Shown here: positions 34,208 to 47,279 of the stretch, piece after piece
Numbering within the stretch: position 1 is the stretch's first letter
Layout: every line of letters begins with the position of its first letter
Origin: Prostheceraeus crozeri
Taxonomy: Eukaryota > Platyhelminthes > Polycladida > Euryleptidae
DNA: 64,000 nucleotides
Assembly (NCBI GenBank): GCA_907163375.1
Contig: CAJQUW010001793.1
Span: 248,001 to 312,000, forward strand
Reading direction: 5' to 3'
The notes under the pieces: generated by a model
What the model saw: the letters and a program-made list of their open reading frames with translations, nothing else
Told to the model about the DNA's origin: nothing
Databases searched by the model: none
Position numbers and translations under genes: made by a program

Positions 34208-36609
34208 CAGTGGTCGGGCCAGCTGCGAAAATCTGCGAAAATGTTTAAAAAAATGAACTCGCTGCGAAAAAAATTGACTTGGTCCTGCGAAAAATTGAAC
34301 CTTGTAATTCTTACATTTAAATGAACCTATGTTGTCTTATAGAATAAACACTGGTCTACAGGATGGAAAAGGCGAACTAATAACAACTAATTAGCATGTT
34401 ATTCATTACGTTATAATTTAGTTAAAGCTTCATATTATTCACAGCGTCTTACATCTTGTAACAGGTTCAGTAAAATAAAAGAATTGCAGCAGTAGTTCCG
34501 AGCATCTACTGAGTTACTGTGGATGTTGTAACCGCATACGAAGCTGTCAAAGCCATGTTTAAGAAGTTGCCGATAGTTCTATAGAAGAATGATAACCGAC
34601 TTGATTTCAAATAATTTTTCAATTGATGTATAGACAAAACAAATAAAATTCAAATTAATATGAGTATTGTTGTCGGATATATGCATTGAAATTCATTTTG
34701 TACACTCGCTCGATGCCTGAAATTCTGAACGCAACTGGAGTCATTTGAAGCGCTCCACACTTCCTATACGATTTACTCATATTTTTGATATTCAGCTAAC
34801 GATGCAACGGCTCTGATGGATGCAGAAAACACAATGTCTAGCCTTGCGTTATCAGTTGCATTGCCATTAAGTTGTCCAAAGTATCCTCGAACAGCTGGTG
34901 GTTTTTAAGATCACCCGAAAAGATCAAATCAAGCGATGAGTGATGTTAAATGAATGTACCTTCATCTTACAAACGGTTCTTACCTTCCATTCAGAAAATT
35001 TGAAAGCGCATTCTAAAGACGTGGATGCTGCAAAAAATGTACCCCATTTTATACCAGATAGGCAGAAAATTTCATAGCTGACCCTGGAAAATAGACTGTT
35101 ATGGAATTTTCTCTGAAATGATGCAAAGTCCATAAAAATGAAATGTCCGAATCTCGAGACATCTGTTTTGGATCAACAGTGTGTGAGCGTTGACCTAGCT
35201 GCCGACAATCAGTTCTGCCCATAGAAATAAACTGTTTATCAGAAGTTAGCAATTTTATCTTTTTAGTTGTCTGTTTATTGCTGTCAATTTCCATGGTTCT
35301 GCCACACGTTGCCAACCACAGACAGTCTTCGTAAAAAAGTGTCGTTGGCCAAGCGGCATTCCAAGGCTTGTTTTAAAGAACAAGAGGACAGATCACCATC
35401 AAAAAAAGTGGAAAACAGTTACAGCAAAAGAAGGAAAATAATTTTGTGACAATAAATTCGATGCTTCAGAGCACTAAGAGATAAAAGATAGAGGCATCGG
35501 ACAAAAAGAAACACACGAGGGAATGGAAAACATTAATATGATGTAGAACTATCGAGCCGGAGTTGATAATACTGCAGGAAAGCACATTTTGTTCTGCTCG
35601 AATTAGATTCATTGGCACACAAGTTTTCGCAATTGCAATTTCCTGCAAACAGATGCAAAAATTTTGTTGCTTGTGCAGTCGCCGCCACTGATCGACTTCA
35701 GTTCCTCCAGGTGCCGGGAAATTTGGGGTGGACCTATACCCTCAAGCTCGATGCATTCCGAGACGGAGAGAATTGATGGGAAATATCAGTGCAATATTAA
35801 TGGAAAACCAAGCAAGACAGCAGCGTGAGGAGCAGGAGGAGTCAATGGAAAGAGAACATCATACTTGATCATACTCAGAGACATCATGCTCAATGTTTTC
35901 ATGTATATGATTGTTGCATCTTTACAAGTTAAGATTTCCACACCGCTGAATTTCTGCATCATCCACTTTTTCTCTTTCGATCCGTAATTATTACTTGTTT
36001 TCTTTTGATGAAAACTTCTGCTTTCTGTCAATTGCTGATTGGTTTATTTCCTTTTGTTGTGACCTTCCTGTCAGTGCCTGTTATCAACTGGAACGGATCG
36101 TCTTAAATGACATGTAATAACAAGAATTTTTGTTGTAAAATTTTTGTTGGTGGTTTAGTTGTAAGGTTAGTGACTTTTGACTATATTTGCTACATGCACA
36201 TGTATGTACTAGCTGATAAGATGGATTCGGTAACAAAATGCCAGTTTTATAATTTAGGCAGTTAAGTATCAACAAAATGGCTCCTAAGAAACAGTAGATG
36301 GCAGTAGTAGCAAGTTTCTGAAATCAGATATTTGCGAAAAATCTTTTGTGAGTCATCACTGACGGAGCGTAGTTACTTTCGAAAAATCTGGCTTATTACA
36401 AGAAAGCACTTAGTTGCGGAGATTGCACAAGACATTTTGAAAAATCAGTTTGTCCCGACAGATATTGGGCGTTGGTCAAGTTTTGATAAGAGCGGTATTT
36501 TACTCTTCATAATCATGAAATATGATACTATAATTTGCTGGTATTAGTAGGCCTGCGAAAATTTTGTAGAGCTGCGAAAAAAATGGAAAAATCTCTGGCC
36601 CGACCACTG
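34208..36609 (+). mobile_element. Non-autonomous hAT element, CAGTGGTCGGGCC family, copy 1
   Basis: The left end CAGTGGTCGGGCCAG at 34208 and the inverted right end ending at 36609 are flanked by a perfect 8-bp duplication ATCTATAG (34200-34207, 36610-36617). Subterminal repeats CTGCGAAAA occur at both ends (five or more copies). The interior of 2.4 kb has no transposase; a short frame at 35290-35400 matches the same position in copy 2 (59650-62432). Confidence 0.93.
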
Positions 36610-36617
36610 ATCTATAG

Positions 36618-37221
36618 ATAAAAGTGAAAAACTTAAGTGCATGTATTTTTTTCATTGGAATTTTTGATTTAATTGTGTAATAGTTGTTCTGTAAATGTAA
36701 AACTATTATGTTGATCAGTCTGTACTTAATCCCTTCTTTGTAGATGGTTGTTTTCCCATTACACGGATTCTCTCAATTGCATTGGATGTTTCGGGCTTTT
36801 CTGCAGCTCATTTAAAGTGGTCTCGTTATTCCTGTTAAGTTGCAATTATTATGATCATTTAACAGGCATTTTTGTGTGGATTGACGTTGAAGGTGGTCGT
36901 TTTCCCGGATACACATGTTCTGCCAATTCCATTGAAAGTCATAATTGGTGCTTCTGAGTTTGGCAGCACATTCTCTACTTGTATATTAAAGTATGTATTT
37001 TAAAAGAGGAATCGTTTTCAAAATTTGTGGCTGTTCGAAAATGGGATTAGGTCATTCTCTTTTCTCTGCAGCTCAGAAATTCTAAGTCGTTACATGACTT
37101 TCATCATTTAGTGTACGATGTAGATGATATAAAAGGAGTTTATCGAATATTGATAGATATAAAGCACGTGATTACATAATAAAAGAAGAAATAAGAATGG
37201 AAATAAATGATCACTTTAAGT
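36618..37221. other. Unassigned sequence
   Basis: No gene or repeat recognised. Two CCATTACACGG/CCGGATACACATGTTCTG-like segments at about 36757 and 36905 look like a diverged 150-bp direct repeat (TGGTTGTTTTCCC, GGTCGTTTTCCCGG). Confidence 0.3.
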
Positions 37222-37346
37222 AATCGAAAATTGCCGATGCTGTTGAAAATATATTCCCAAACTTTCGTCTGTCTCAGACCGCGTCAGGGGACGACGAAAA
37301 TTTGAGAATAAATTTTCAACTCAAACAGCATCGGCTATTTTCGATT
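37222..37346. repeat. Foldback (hairpin) MITE-like element
   Basis: The left arm AATCGAAAATTGCCGATGCT pairs with the right arm AGCATCGGCTATTTTCGATT with one mismatch. Pairing resumes further in at ATTTATTCTCAAA and TTCGTC. The arms are about 50 nt around a loop of about 25 nt. The RNA would form a long stem. Confidence 0.75.
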
Positions 37347-40300
37347 TTTTAAAACAGTAGGCTGTTTATGCTGAACAATTAAATGATTATTTGAAAATGA
37401 GATTCTATTCAGCTACAATTTGGTCATCTTAAATCAATAAAGAATCTGTCTAATGATCCGCGCGTGTCCCGAAATTTGAAAGAGACAAGTGTGAATTTTT
37501 GGAAAACCTGGTATACAGTTGCTATCATGTATTCATAAAAGGTGACTTAATCAGTAAAAGTCAACCATCAAATGTCAATTTTGAGTAAGCCCCTCCCCCT
37601 CCTATTTGACGTCAATTGCAAACAGCCCTACAATGGTTTTAAAATAACATGCAATTTTTGTTTCTTTGCAGGTGGTTAATGCTCGTGGTGATCTCCACAT
37701 TTGATGCTTTACTTCCTTTGTCCTCTATAACTTTCGGTACTCGCTGCTGATCACTGCGTCAATGTGTGCAATTGGATTGATTATCTATGGTTGATCTTTC
37801 AATATTTCGTGCGAATTGTATGGGATGAATACTGTGAAATAATCTTTTTGTTTTTGGAATACATGTTTTTGCATGTCATACTTGTGTGTCAGAATCTGCG
37901 ACATCAAACGTGGTTATCGTTTTATTACTATACATATATGGTCCCTTGAAGTGTCAGTGGCTGTTTATGATGCCAGATTATACCGATGACTTACTGATAA
38001 TCATTACATCAATCGTGTATATGCATTTTTCAAGTCTTGCAATGTCCTAACGTTATGTCACCATGATTATCGTGAATGCTTCGTGAATTTGTCGTCTATG
38101 AATGTATTGCATTTCATATATATTAGACCCAGTATAGCATGGATTATACAGTGAGATTATATCAACTTCATAATACACGCATATGTGTCTTAGCGTATCT
38201 ATCATTTCCGTGTGTAATTCCAGTTCATAGAATCCTAGAGGCCAGCTAACAGGTCTCTTAAAGGCGAATTAGATGTAATTTTTCTGTTGGATACTGAATT
38301 AAATTCTGTTTTTAATTAAGTTATAAATTTTGTTAGAGTAAACCCCAGAACTTTGAATTGGCTGCTGCAGCTGTGCCTGGGATAAAAGTATGTAAAACAA
38401 TTCAATTTTAATTTTTGAATTGACTCTTTTGAAGGTTTGTTCTGTTTTTCTTTTATGCAACTTAATTTAGCTTTTATTATCCAATTTCAGAAGAATCTCA
38501 ATGTTTGTAAAGAGAAAGACTAGCGAACAAGTTTGTTATATGAAGTGAACTTTTTCGTTATGTTTTTTAGCCTCCATGTTTACACTGATTAATTGTTTTT
38601 TTTTGTTATAGATAAAATCTATTCATACCATAATGAGCTATGTATTTCCTTAATATGTGAATTTCAGGTAGTTCTAGCATGCAAATCAGATATGATTTAC
38701 CATGCAATTGATGAAAATGTAATGGCGCGTCAGGTTGGTGAAATTCATTTTTTGAACCGCATGATCGATCCAGAAATGAATTGAATAGAAATATATGTGA
38801 AGAACCCATTTGTGATTACGAGCACCCCAGTCGGCAAGTGCAATGAATCATTGCATATTTCACGAACTGGTCTATTCCACACTCAGTTGGAGAAATCAAT
38901 TCTGTATCGATCGTGCTGTTTAAAAGCGCACTCCACCTTCCTGGGGACCATGGTCAACTTCATCAAGTGCATCGTAAAATCATGCATGATTTTTTGAGCA
39001 ACATCAAATGTCACATTGATAAATCATTGATACTTAATGGATCATGCATGAATCATCCATAAATATCCATGGACGGGCGACTAGGGTAGCATAAAAGCAC
39101 GTTGATTTGCCCAATTTCAGAATCTTGCAAGGAATTTTTACTTTTTCGAATACATGAAAAGCAAATGACAAAAGATTATCTATAAAATATTGATGATTGT
39201 TCACTACATGCAAGCTTGCTACATAAATCTTAAAATGGATCAAAATGTGCTTAGCAACACTTCGAGCAGCATTCATTTTGCGAGCAATTATGCTGGAGAC
39301 CTTGTACAGTGAGCAGAGTAGATTTCGCTCGAGTGTCATATGTGGCGTTATTGCTGTCATGTTCTTGTAACATCTTGCGCCCTCAACATAATTATAAAAC
39401 GTTTATGCTACTCAGGTCGCATTGCGCGTCTTCCTCTGTAATCATGGGTCTGATGAGTGTCACCGATTTCCATTATTGTTCACATGCAAAGCTGCATTAG
39501 AAAAAGGAAGATATGACGATTCATTCACTGGTCTTATCGTCATTTATGCCTGGTCAAGTCGATTTCATGAGCCGGAAGCTTTGTCACTTTCTCACTTTCA
39601 CCAGCAGCTGTTGCATTGCCACGCAATCAATCAGCAACATCCACACGAATTTTTCTCATTGGTCTTTGCCATGATAACGATGACTTGCCAACATGTGTGA
39701 GTGAAAAGTAATCAGCACTCTGGGACAATCGGTTCCATTTGCATGCGATCAGTCAAAGATAGCATAACTGATTAAGTATCTCAAGACAGAAATATTAAAA
39801 GTCACAAGCGGCAAGTTCCTGTAATGAGCCGATTCTAAGTAATTATCAAATAATGCAGGTCGGTCATTTTAACTGATCTCGGCCTGTTGAGGATTAAGAT
39901 TCTAAATTTTTGCAAATTACTCCTGTGTTTACATGCTAGAGATTTGGTAGACTACCTCTATATAAGTAGTGAAACATCGCAACTATCAAAAGGAATAATA
40001 ATTTCCTGACAGGTATCTTAATTAAGCAGAATTGAGTTGACCATCATGGAAATTTCATGAACCGCATTATAATGCAAGTCTTCATGGAAAAGTTAAGTTC
40101 TTAATGTGCTTCTTGACTGAAATTTCAAGTTTTTAATTCAATGTTCATCGTCATTATTCATTTATTGAATCTGAATAGTAGTGTGGACTCATTTTCACAC
40201 CGTATTTCAAGTTTAATTATATTTTACTCTTTCAATGGCAGTTTTTGTGATGGGATCACATTCATACTTAGGCTAAGCATTAAGGTAAACTGCAATAGCA

Positions 40301-41452
40301 ACCTATCGAACGGCTTATCTAGCAAGCATTTGTCATGACACATTCGTAAAACACTATTATTCCTTTCATGTCGCTATAATGATCAGTCAATTCCCTGGTG
40401 ATTTCTTCAAACTGTAGAAATTTGCAATCTCACATTTGCCACTGGGTATAAGCTCGAGTTCATTTAATAAAATCGAAACTGTTCAGTTGTCTTCATGTTG
40501 AAACAAGGCGTCAACGAAAGCCTTCAATTTTCTTTTGTGGGACCTGCTGGCCACTTTCAAAATTAAAAAATGTCAAAGTAACCTCTGGAACATTTCATAT
40601 GGTGCGAAGTTAGTCGAAATTGAACCAGAATTTCGACAGTGCAAAAAAACCTTGTCCGATTATTTTTGAAATAACTTTCAGATGGTTCACTGCATTCTAA
40701 TTTATTACAGCAATTGAAGCAATGCGAAAAATCTGAATTTTCGTACGAGGTAAACGTTTATTGATGTACAGCAACAATGACTTCATAAATACATTGCAGC
40801 GCGATTCACATTACAAAGCATAACAAAATATATACTTAAGTGTACTGACTGAATCATTCAAAATTCGGAGTCACAATCATACAAGACGACGTCAGTAGTT
40901 TCACAAATTACTATATAAAAACGACAAATGATTTATGGGGCTAAAATTTTACATCTATTATGAATATGAGGAAATTGTAATGCTCACTGGAGCGAGTCAT
41001 AAAGCCGGTCGATCACTCATTAGTACAGATTTTGACTGTACTGCTGCACCTCGAAGTCTGGCCCGTAATTCTACATCCTGAGACAGTTTCAGTTGGAGAG
41101 GATCTGAAATTGAAAAAAAGCAGTTATCTAGTAGTGCGCACAATCACAGCAAACAACCATGAAGATAAAATAATCTTTGACAATCTGTCACTACTCATAC
41201 ACTTCAACAGTGTATCTACATGTATTTCCTAAAACAGAGGTAACCAGCGCAAATTATAATGGACACCTGAGATGTATATGGAATTGAACGAAACTGACCC
41301 CAGTATCGTGTGAAAAGATGATGTTCGTCAAGTTCAAGAGCAAGGTGTACTCTTCAATTATTCGACTAGCGATCCTGAATGGTTCTGAGTGTTAGTCCCT
41401 CTTTTAACCTTACCCACATAAGGCTCTGATGCGACCTCTCTCTCTCACTCAC
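37347..41452. other. Unassigned AT-rich sequence
   Basis: No gene recognised over about 4 kb. A segment near 39030-39083 with CATGCATGAATCATCC and CCATGGACGGGCGACTAGGG resembles, in inverted orientation, the sequence at 30363-30420. Confidence 0.35.
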
Positions 41453-41764
41453 TCATACCTTCTTGCGTCCTTTTCTTCCAGAAGATGCTGGGTTTGACTG
41501 CTTGAGTATGGACTTCCATTTAGGTCGATCACGGGCGTCCGGTTCCTGGGCTCCAACGCGTTTGAGGTAATCTTTCACCACTTGTTCCCAGGTCTTCTTT
41601 TGTGTTCCTGCTCCTCTTTTAACATCTACTTCCATCCAAATAACTTTTCTGATCCACTGTGTCCCATCCCTTCTTACCACGCGGCCAAACCAACGTAGTC
41701 TTTGCCTTCTCGCGAAGTCTGTGATGTTTTCAAGATCCATCGCTTTTCCATTGCGACCCCTCAA
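41453..41764 (-). pseudogene. LINE ORF2 C-terminal fragment
   Basis: The frame contains RRQRLRWFGRVVRRDGTQWI, then TWEQVVKDYLKRVG and DARDRPKWKSILK. This is the arginine-rich C-terminal tail found after the reverse transcriptase in several non-LTR clades (RTE/Ingi-like). It abuts the 3' end of the next LINE, which probably inserted beside or into it. It belongs to a different clade from that LINE. Confidence 0.75.
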
Positions 41765-41938
41765 TAACTTCTAATGATGATAAGCGTTTTATTCTTTTTG
41801 AATGAAAATCGGAAGTTACAATCATTTATCTTCAGAGGTCAAGTAAATAAAATAAAAGAGACATAATACTTTCAGTTGTCGAAATAGATAAAAATACCTC
41901 AACATTACAAACTCGTGTTCACCTTAAGTCCATGTGAT

Positions 41939-44432
41939 TCAGCGATGAAAATAAGAATTATGAAGCTTACAAGCACAGATTACAAAAGAGTTGCTTCGAC
42001 GCAAAGTGCGTACTTCAGGTATTAAGAAGCGACCGGATGATGACTGTGTTGGCAGCAAATCACTTAAAATATGGTCTTTTGTGAGAACTTGCTGAAAAAA
42101 TTCAAAGAAAGACGTTGTCGCCGCACTCGAAGCAGTCATTTTCACAATGTTCGCCGCAAATTAATCGATGAAAGCGACGTTGTATACGTTCAAGTCTAGT
42201 ACAATCTGTAGCAGAAAGACCAACAAACAAGGGACAACAGTAATCAAAAATTGACCGAACAGTTGTTTTGTACAATAATTTCAAATCCTTGACACCGATG
42301 TACGGTTTTATCACTCTAATAGCATACATGCGTCTTGAGGCGGAAGAAACGATTTTTGAAACATGGTCTGACCAAGTACATTTACTGTTAAAAGTAATAC
42401 CGAGTAAGTTTAAAGTCTCGACTTGAGGAACACGCAGGTCAGGTAAGTGAAAATTGATGCCGTAGTTGCGCTTACGAATGATCATTGACTTGCATTTTCC
42501 TTGGTTTATTGGTAGCGCCATTGATTCCGACCATTGCATCAGATTTTCGTGTTCATTTGTAATATGTATATTATCAGAAGATGAATATACAGGGAAGCAC
42601 AATGTCGTGTCATCAGCATATTTGATTAACTTGCAACTATCAGTCGATGGCGAAAAAGTTGCTGTGGTTATAGCAAACAGGTAAGGGCCGAGGATTGAGC
42701 CTTGTGGAATTCCTGACGTTACCCTCACTTCACCACTACTCACGGAACCGATTGAGACATGCTGTGTCCTTTCATCGAGGTAGCTTGCAATCCACTTTAC
42801 TGCGAGAGTTGGAAAATTGCATTCCATCAGTCTTCTGATAATCAGGTCAGTCCGCAGCTTATCGAAAGCTTTTGCATAATCGTAAGACACGAACGGCTCG
42901 AAACGGCTCTTTAGAGACTTCACTATAATACCCTCTAGTATTTTTGAGGGAAATCTAAGGATACTAATTGGGCGAATATCATTTAGTGTTGGTGAGGCGG
43001 TTTTCGGAGCAGGACATACAGATGCAGACTTCCATATTTTTGGTACGATGGAGCTTTCAATGGACATATTGAACAACTTAGTGAGAGGATACGCCAAATG
43101 TATAGCAGCATACTTATACAGAGAAATTGGCAAATCAGGGGAGGCTTTGTGTGGTGGACTCTTTTTGATCATATCGTATACCAATGATGGTGTGATTGAA
43201 ATGTCAAAATCAATGGAAGAGGAATATGAAGATGTATCGGTAGTTTCAGAACACAGAAAATTGCCACTTAGTGCACGATTGATTGCATCGACACCGTCGC
43301 CCAAGCTACTGTAATTCGATAGAAGTGACATAATTGGGTTAACACTCCTGGAACCAATATGCACTTTAACTGCTTTCCATAAGTCATTTTTACCCACTTT
43401 CTTTGACCATGACAACTTCGATTTTGTTATTTCATTTCTAATCTTGTCTTTCAGATAATTGTAGACTGGGAAATTTCCTGTACGAAAAGCGGTCCATCTC
43501 TTATTAATCATGTCCTTTATAACCGGGGTCATCCACGGTTTGTCTCTTGGGGTACACCGTACGAAGGACACGGGAATGGAGAGCGAAACAGCTTTTTCCA
43601 GCATGTCATGAAATATATAGCATTTCTCATCCAGGGAAAGCCATGCATCATCAAGAAAGTCCCAACTAATTTGTTGAACGTGCAATAGAAAATTATCCAT
43701 ATTTGATTTGCGCAGGTCATATACTTTGCGTACAATATGAGTGGTATTTTCATATTGGAGCTTCGGAGTTGCAAGCAAAGAGACGTGTGGGACTTTTGAT
43801 CTGTCAAATGGTGAAAATTCTTTTGTTTCATAACATGTTGCTACATTTTCAGAAAGCAGAATATAATCAAGCTCTGAGGATCCATAAGTCGGCTTGTTGA
43901 AAATATTCATCAAACTGAAATGATCACAAACTTCTTGAGTATCAAAGTGATTAAAATCACCACACAGGATAATGTCAAATTCATGGTGAACATTCAGAAT
44001 CATATCAAGAGAAGTTGCTATAAAATCATTGATTATATGTCGATCACGACTCGCACGTGTTGGTGGAATATACAAAGCCATAAAAATTATGCTAGACTTT
44101 GGTAAAAGCAGAATTACACTTTCAATTTCACATGGAGGAACAAAGTAGAACTGCTTAAATGGCAAATTACAATTTATCCAAACAGCCACACCCCCTCCAA
44201 TGCGACTTGCGCGGTCATTACGAACGCAAGTAAAACCATCAATGGAAACAATAGTGTCATGTTTCTCTGAGCACAACCATGTCTCTGTACATGCGAATAA
44301 ATCTATGCTATTGGTAAGCAAGGTCGTGCGAACTTCATCTATTTTAGTCACAACTGAACGAGCGTTAGAGCATAAGATCTTAGGATATCGGGGCACAGAT
44401 ATGGACTTTTGAGCTGGATTTGATAAAATCAT
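41939..44432 (-). pseudogene. LINE ORF2, endonuclease and reverse transcriptase with in-frame deletion
   Basis: 776 codons remain open. The apurinic-type endonuclease starts at residue 15 (PKILCSNARSVVTKIDEV, CTETWL, GGGVAVWI, GDFNHFD). The linker KPWMTPVIKDMINKRW follows, then the RT with DYAKAFDKL, SGIPQGSILGPYLF and YADD (42609-42620). Sequence between SLKSRFEPFVS and DYAKAFDK is too short; a segment of about 50 residues before RT motif A is missing, with the frame kept. Near 42110-42140 a frameshift moves the last C-terminal part (GRFLIPEVRTLRRSNSF) into another frame. It is therefore nearly intact but unlikely to be active. Confidence 0.85.
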
Positions 44433-45229
44433 TCTTGAAAATTTGTATTAGACTGAGCTCTTTGGACAATTTTCCATCTTTTATCACAACGTCCTCATGA
44501 TTGGCACGTCTCAGGCGCAATTCAGTTCTGAGCTCTTCGTTGATTTTCGGTGAGGTCTGGATTGACATAAACCTCCTTAAAAGAAATGTTTTTCCGTAAG
44601 TCTCTCGATTTACGTAGAATCTGATGCTTTACGTCACTGCTTGAACAAACCAAACGCAAGAGTCTGGCTTTACCCGATATGACTTTGCCAATCCGTTTGA
44701 TCGATGATATAGGCCTGCTTGTGTCAGTATTCTGCTGTCCAAGTGCAATAAGCAGTTCAGTTACTTGATTGCAGTCATATATCATACGTTCTTCCACAGA
44801 ACCACCTGTTCGTTCCTCTACCCCAGCGACTACCAAATTCAACCGACGATTATAACGCTGCGATACTTCACTAAGAATCCGCTCATCAAAAAGTCCCTCA
44901 TCTTTCTCTTTAGCTCCAGGAGCCTTTTGCCTCTTTAATTCATTCAGCTCTGTTTGAAGAATATCACATCGAGCTTCAAGATTCCTGTGACCTTCAAGAA
45001 CTATAGACATTTTGACCTCAAACTGCTGCAGCAAACATGTCAGCTTCATATCTAATATCTCATTTAAGTCAGTTCGAGATATCGTCGATGTACAGTCTGC
45101 TTTTGAATCGAACATTTGAATAGCATCTTTCAAGGCGGATGACATCTGTTCTTTACTCAGCTTATTCAGTTGGCTTTGTGACATGCGCCTGACTTCTTCA
45201 AATGCTGTGGATGATTTTGAACCACTCAT
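44380..45229 (-). pseudogene. LINE ORF1, coiled coil plus RRM-like domain
   Basis: The frame 45229-44522 (235 codons) has a Ser/Lys-rich start, a coiled coil around residues 70-115 (QFEVKMSIVLEGHRNLEARC...LQTELNELKRQ) and a fold reading RRLNLVVAGVEE...KARLLRLVCSSSDVKHQIL. This is the usual ORF1 arrangement: coiled coil for trimerisation, then RNA binding. The frame then breaks near 44540 and continues one frame over to 44380 (LRTELRLRRANHEDVVIKDGK), so one frameshift is likely. It lies just upstream of ORF2. Confidence 0.75.
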
Positions 45230-45240
45230 ACTTCTTCAAA

Positions 45241-45807
45241 TAGTTACAAAAATGTACCACACAATTCACGAAGAATGTAATATCATAAGATGTCAGAAAT
45301 AATACGAAACGACCCAGATTTCAATCCAGCAGCAAAATTGTTGACAAGTCAGAACGATGACCCCGGACGAGAACCAAGTCCAGTCGGTAAGCTAATCCGC
45401 AATCAAGAACACGCGGCTACCAGAACATGTCTCCGCAAAATCAGTCAGTTATTACAACATCTAGGAATGCGTTTAGAAGGCCAGAAGCTCGTCGTCAGCA
45501 ACGACGTCACGAATTCACCAGCCCGACCAGAGACAGAGACACGGTACTGCTCCTAATCACATAAAATGCAATGTACTACATATTGAACTTTCCAAGGGTG
45601 GCACCCATTTTATCCAACTCGCTCATGTTGTAAAAGGTAATCAAAAATCTTAAAGCAATTTTTGAGAGATTTTTCAATTTTCACCAAATTGTGAAAATTA
45701 ATTTCAAATGTGATAATATGAAGAACGATTACAACTTGAAGAAACCCAAACTATTTTTATAAGTAGTATTTACATGGCCATTAAATTTCAAATGCTGAAT
45801 ATTCGAT
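45241..45807. other. Unassigned sequence
   Basis: An open frame at 45290-45556 shows no recognisable domain. It may be flanking sequence of the LINE insertion. Confidence 0.35.
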
Positions 45808-45815
45808 GTCTATGG

Positions 45816-47271
45816 TAGGGGTGTACTGATTCTTGATTTTGATAATCGGCCGATTACCGATTAATCAGTGAAGGCAGTCGATTATTTCTTTTAAATTAAT
45901 CTTAAATCGACGTTTTCCATATACTGAAAGTGCCGATTTAGTTAAAGGAAGACCAATACAGTGTTTTCCGGATAATTCGCCATTTCGCCACATTTCCTAT
46001 TCCCCGAATAAGTTTCATACGTTGAACATTGAAAACATAAGGATAATTCGTAGCCTTTAATTCGTAATGCGTCACTTTTTCCATCTCGAAATCGCAAATC
46101 TTCACACTAATCGCTGCGCTTAATTCGTCAAGTTACCTGAAAATCGCACACATCCCCATATTAGCGCAATTACAAAATTCTCTCGTTAACAGAAGTCTGT
46201 AAAAAGTTTTGGTAGAAGAGACAGACCAATCCAACCTTTATAGCAAAACCTTTGCTCGGAACACGCAAAGATCAATTGCTACTGCAACATTGTGTAACAT
46301 TGTGGTATGAAAACTTTAATTAATTGAAGCAATTTACTGATGCTTTCTCCAATAGAAACGCAAGATGATATTTCAGATATTGCTTTTGATAATTTAATTC
46401 AATAATTTTGTGTGGAGCTAATGAAAATACAGACTGCAAGGATCGTGCCTGGCCAGACCCATCTTGATCATTTACCTAGTATTCACAGAAAGGGTCATTC
46501 CTAACCAATGATGTCATGAAGGGACAGAACCCACCCTTATTACGTCGAAAGGGTCTGAGGTGACCCCTTATTGCTTACTACAGGACTCCACTATGGTATA
46601 TGATAATTTCCTCCGCTATTTACGGAAATTAAAGTATAGGCCGATATTCCGCGCAGGGATTCGAACCCAGGTACCCTAGTTGTAGTAGTGAGAACTCCAT
46701 CGCATGGCCACAATAGCAGCTGGTTAGCTGCAACGTTGATGGTTGCATATCTTGGTCGACCAGAGACGAGATCGTGACATGGTCAAGGACTTCCAAGAAT
46801 TTGAAAAGCATGAAAAGTAGATATCTGCGCTTCTTTCTGAGTGGAAGCCAAGCCCTGACCTGGATTTTCAGAAACACAACCGGTCGCTTGTTCTTAAGAT
46901 TATGTTAATTGAATCCGAAAAAATAAATCTAGAACGTCACCAAAAATTCTGATCTTGGATTACGGGCCCGGACTGAAAACTCTGGGCCGGCTCCCGTTCT
47001 GGGCACTTCTACCCAGGCTCGGCGAAAAAATGCTGAGTACATTCATACATAATAACATGCGAAAATAATTTTTGCCACCATTTAAAATCAATATGAAAAT
47101 CTGCTCTATGAGAGAATTCAGTTATTCTCAATCATCGGAATGTTAAAAAGACGTCACTTGAATTGAAAACCTTGTCTCTCGATCAGTCACTAAATTTGAA
47201 TGAAAATTAGCGGAGATCTTCAAAAGATCACTAATCGGCAAATAATCGACCGATTAATCGGTACACCCCTA
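45816..47271 (+). mobile_element. Non-autonomous hAT element, TAGGGGTGTAC family
   Basis: The left end is TAGGGGTGTACTGATT and the inverted right end reads TAGGGGTGTACCGATTAATC. Both are followed by ATAATCGGC-type subterminal repeats. A perfect 8-bp duplication GTCTATGG flanks it (45808-45815, 47272-47279). The element is 1,456 bp with no transposase. Confidence 0.93.
46634..46725 (-). repeat. tRNA-derived SINE head inside the hAT element
   Basis: The minus strand carries B box GGTTCGAATCC (46667-46657) and an A-box-like TGGCCATGCGATGG (46710-46697) about 30 bases apart. The acceptor stem does not pair, so it is not a functional tRNA. A Ser/Leu-like tRNA-derived SINE is the best fit. Confidence 0.5.
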
Positions 47272-47279
47272 GTCTATGG

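Larger units (their letters stand above)
41765..45240 (-). mobile_element. Two-ORF LINE (Jockey-superfamily, CR1/Daphne-like), nearly full length
   Basis: The order on the minus strand is 5' end near 45240, ORF1, ORF2, then a 3' region ending in AATAAAACGCTTATC. It shares the 3' motif with the fragment at 28768-29120 and the linker motif with the copy at 17292-19330. No target duplication was established. It is the best-preserved retroelement in the window. Confidence 0.85.

Noticed and set aside
34200-36617. hAT copy 1 as an autonomous element
   Set aside because: Ends and duplication are perfect, but no RNase H-like or dimerisation domain is present in 2.4 kb.
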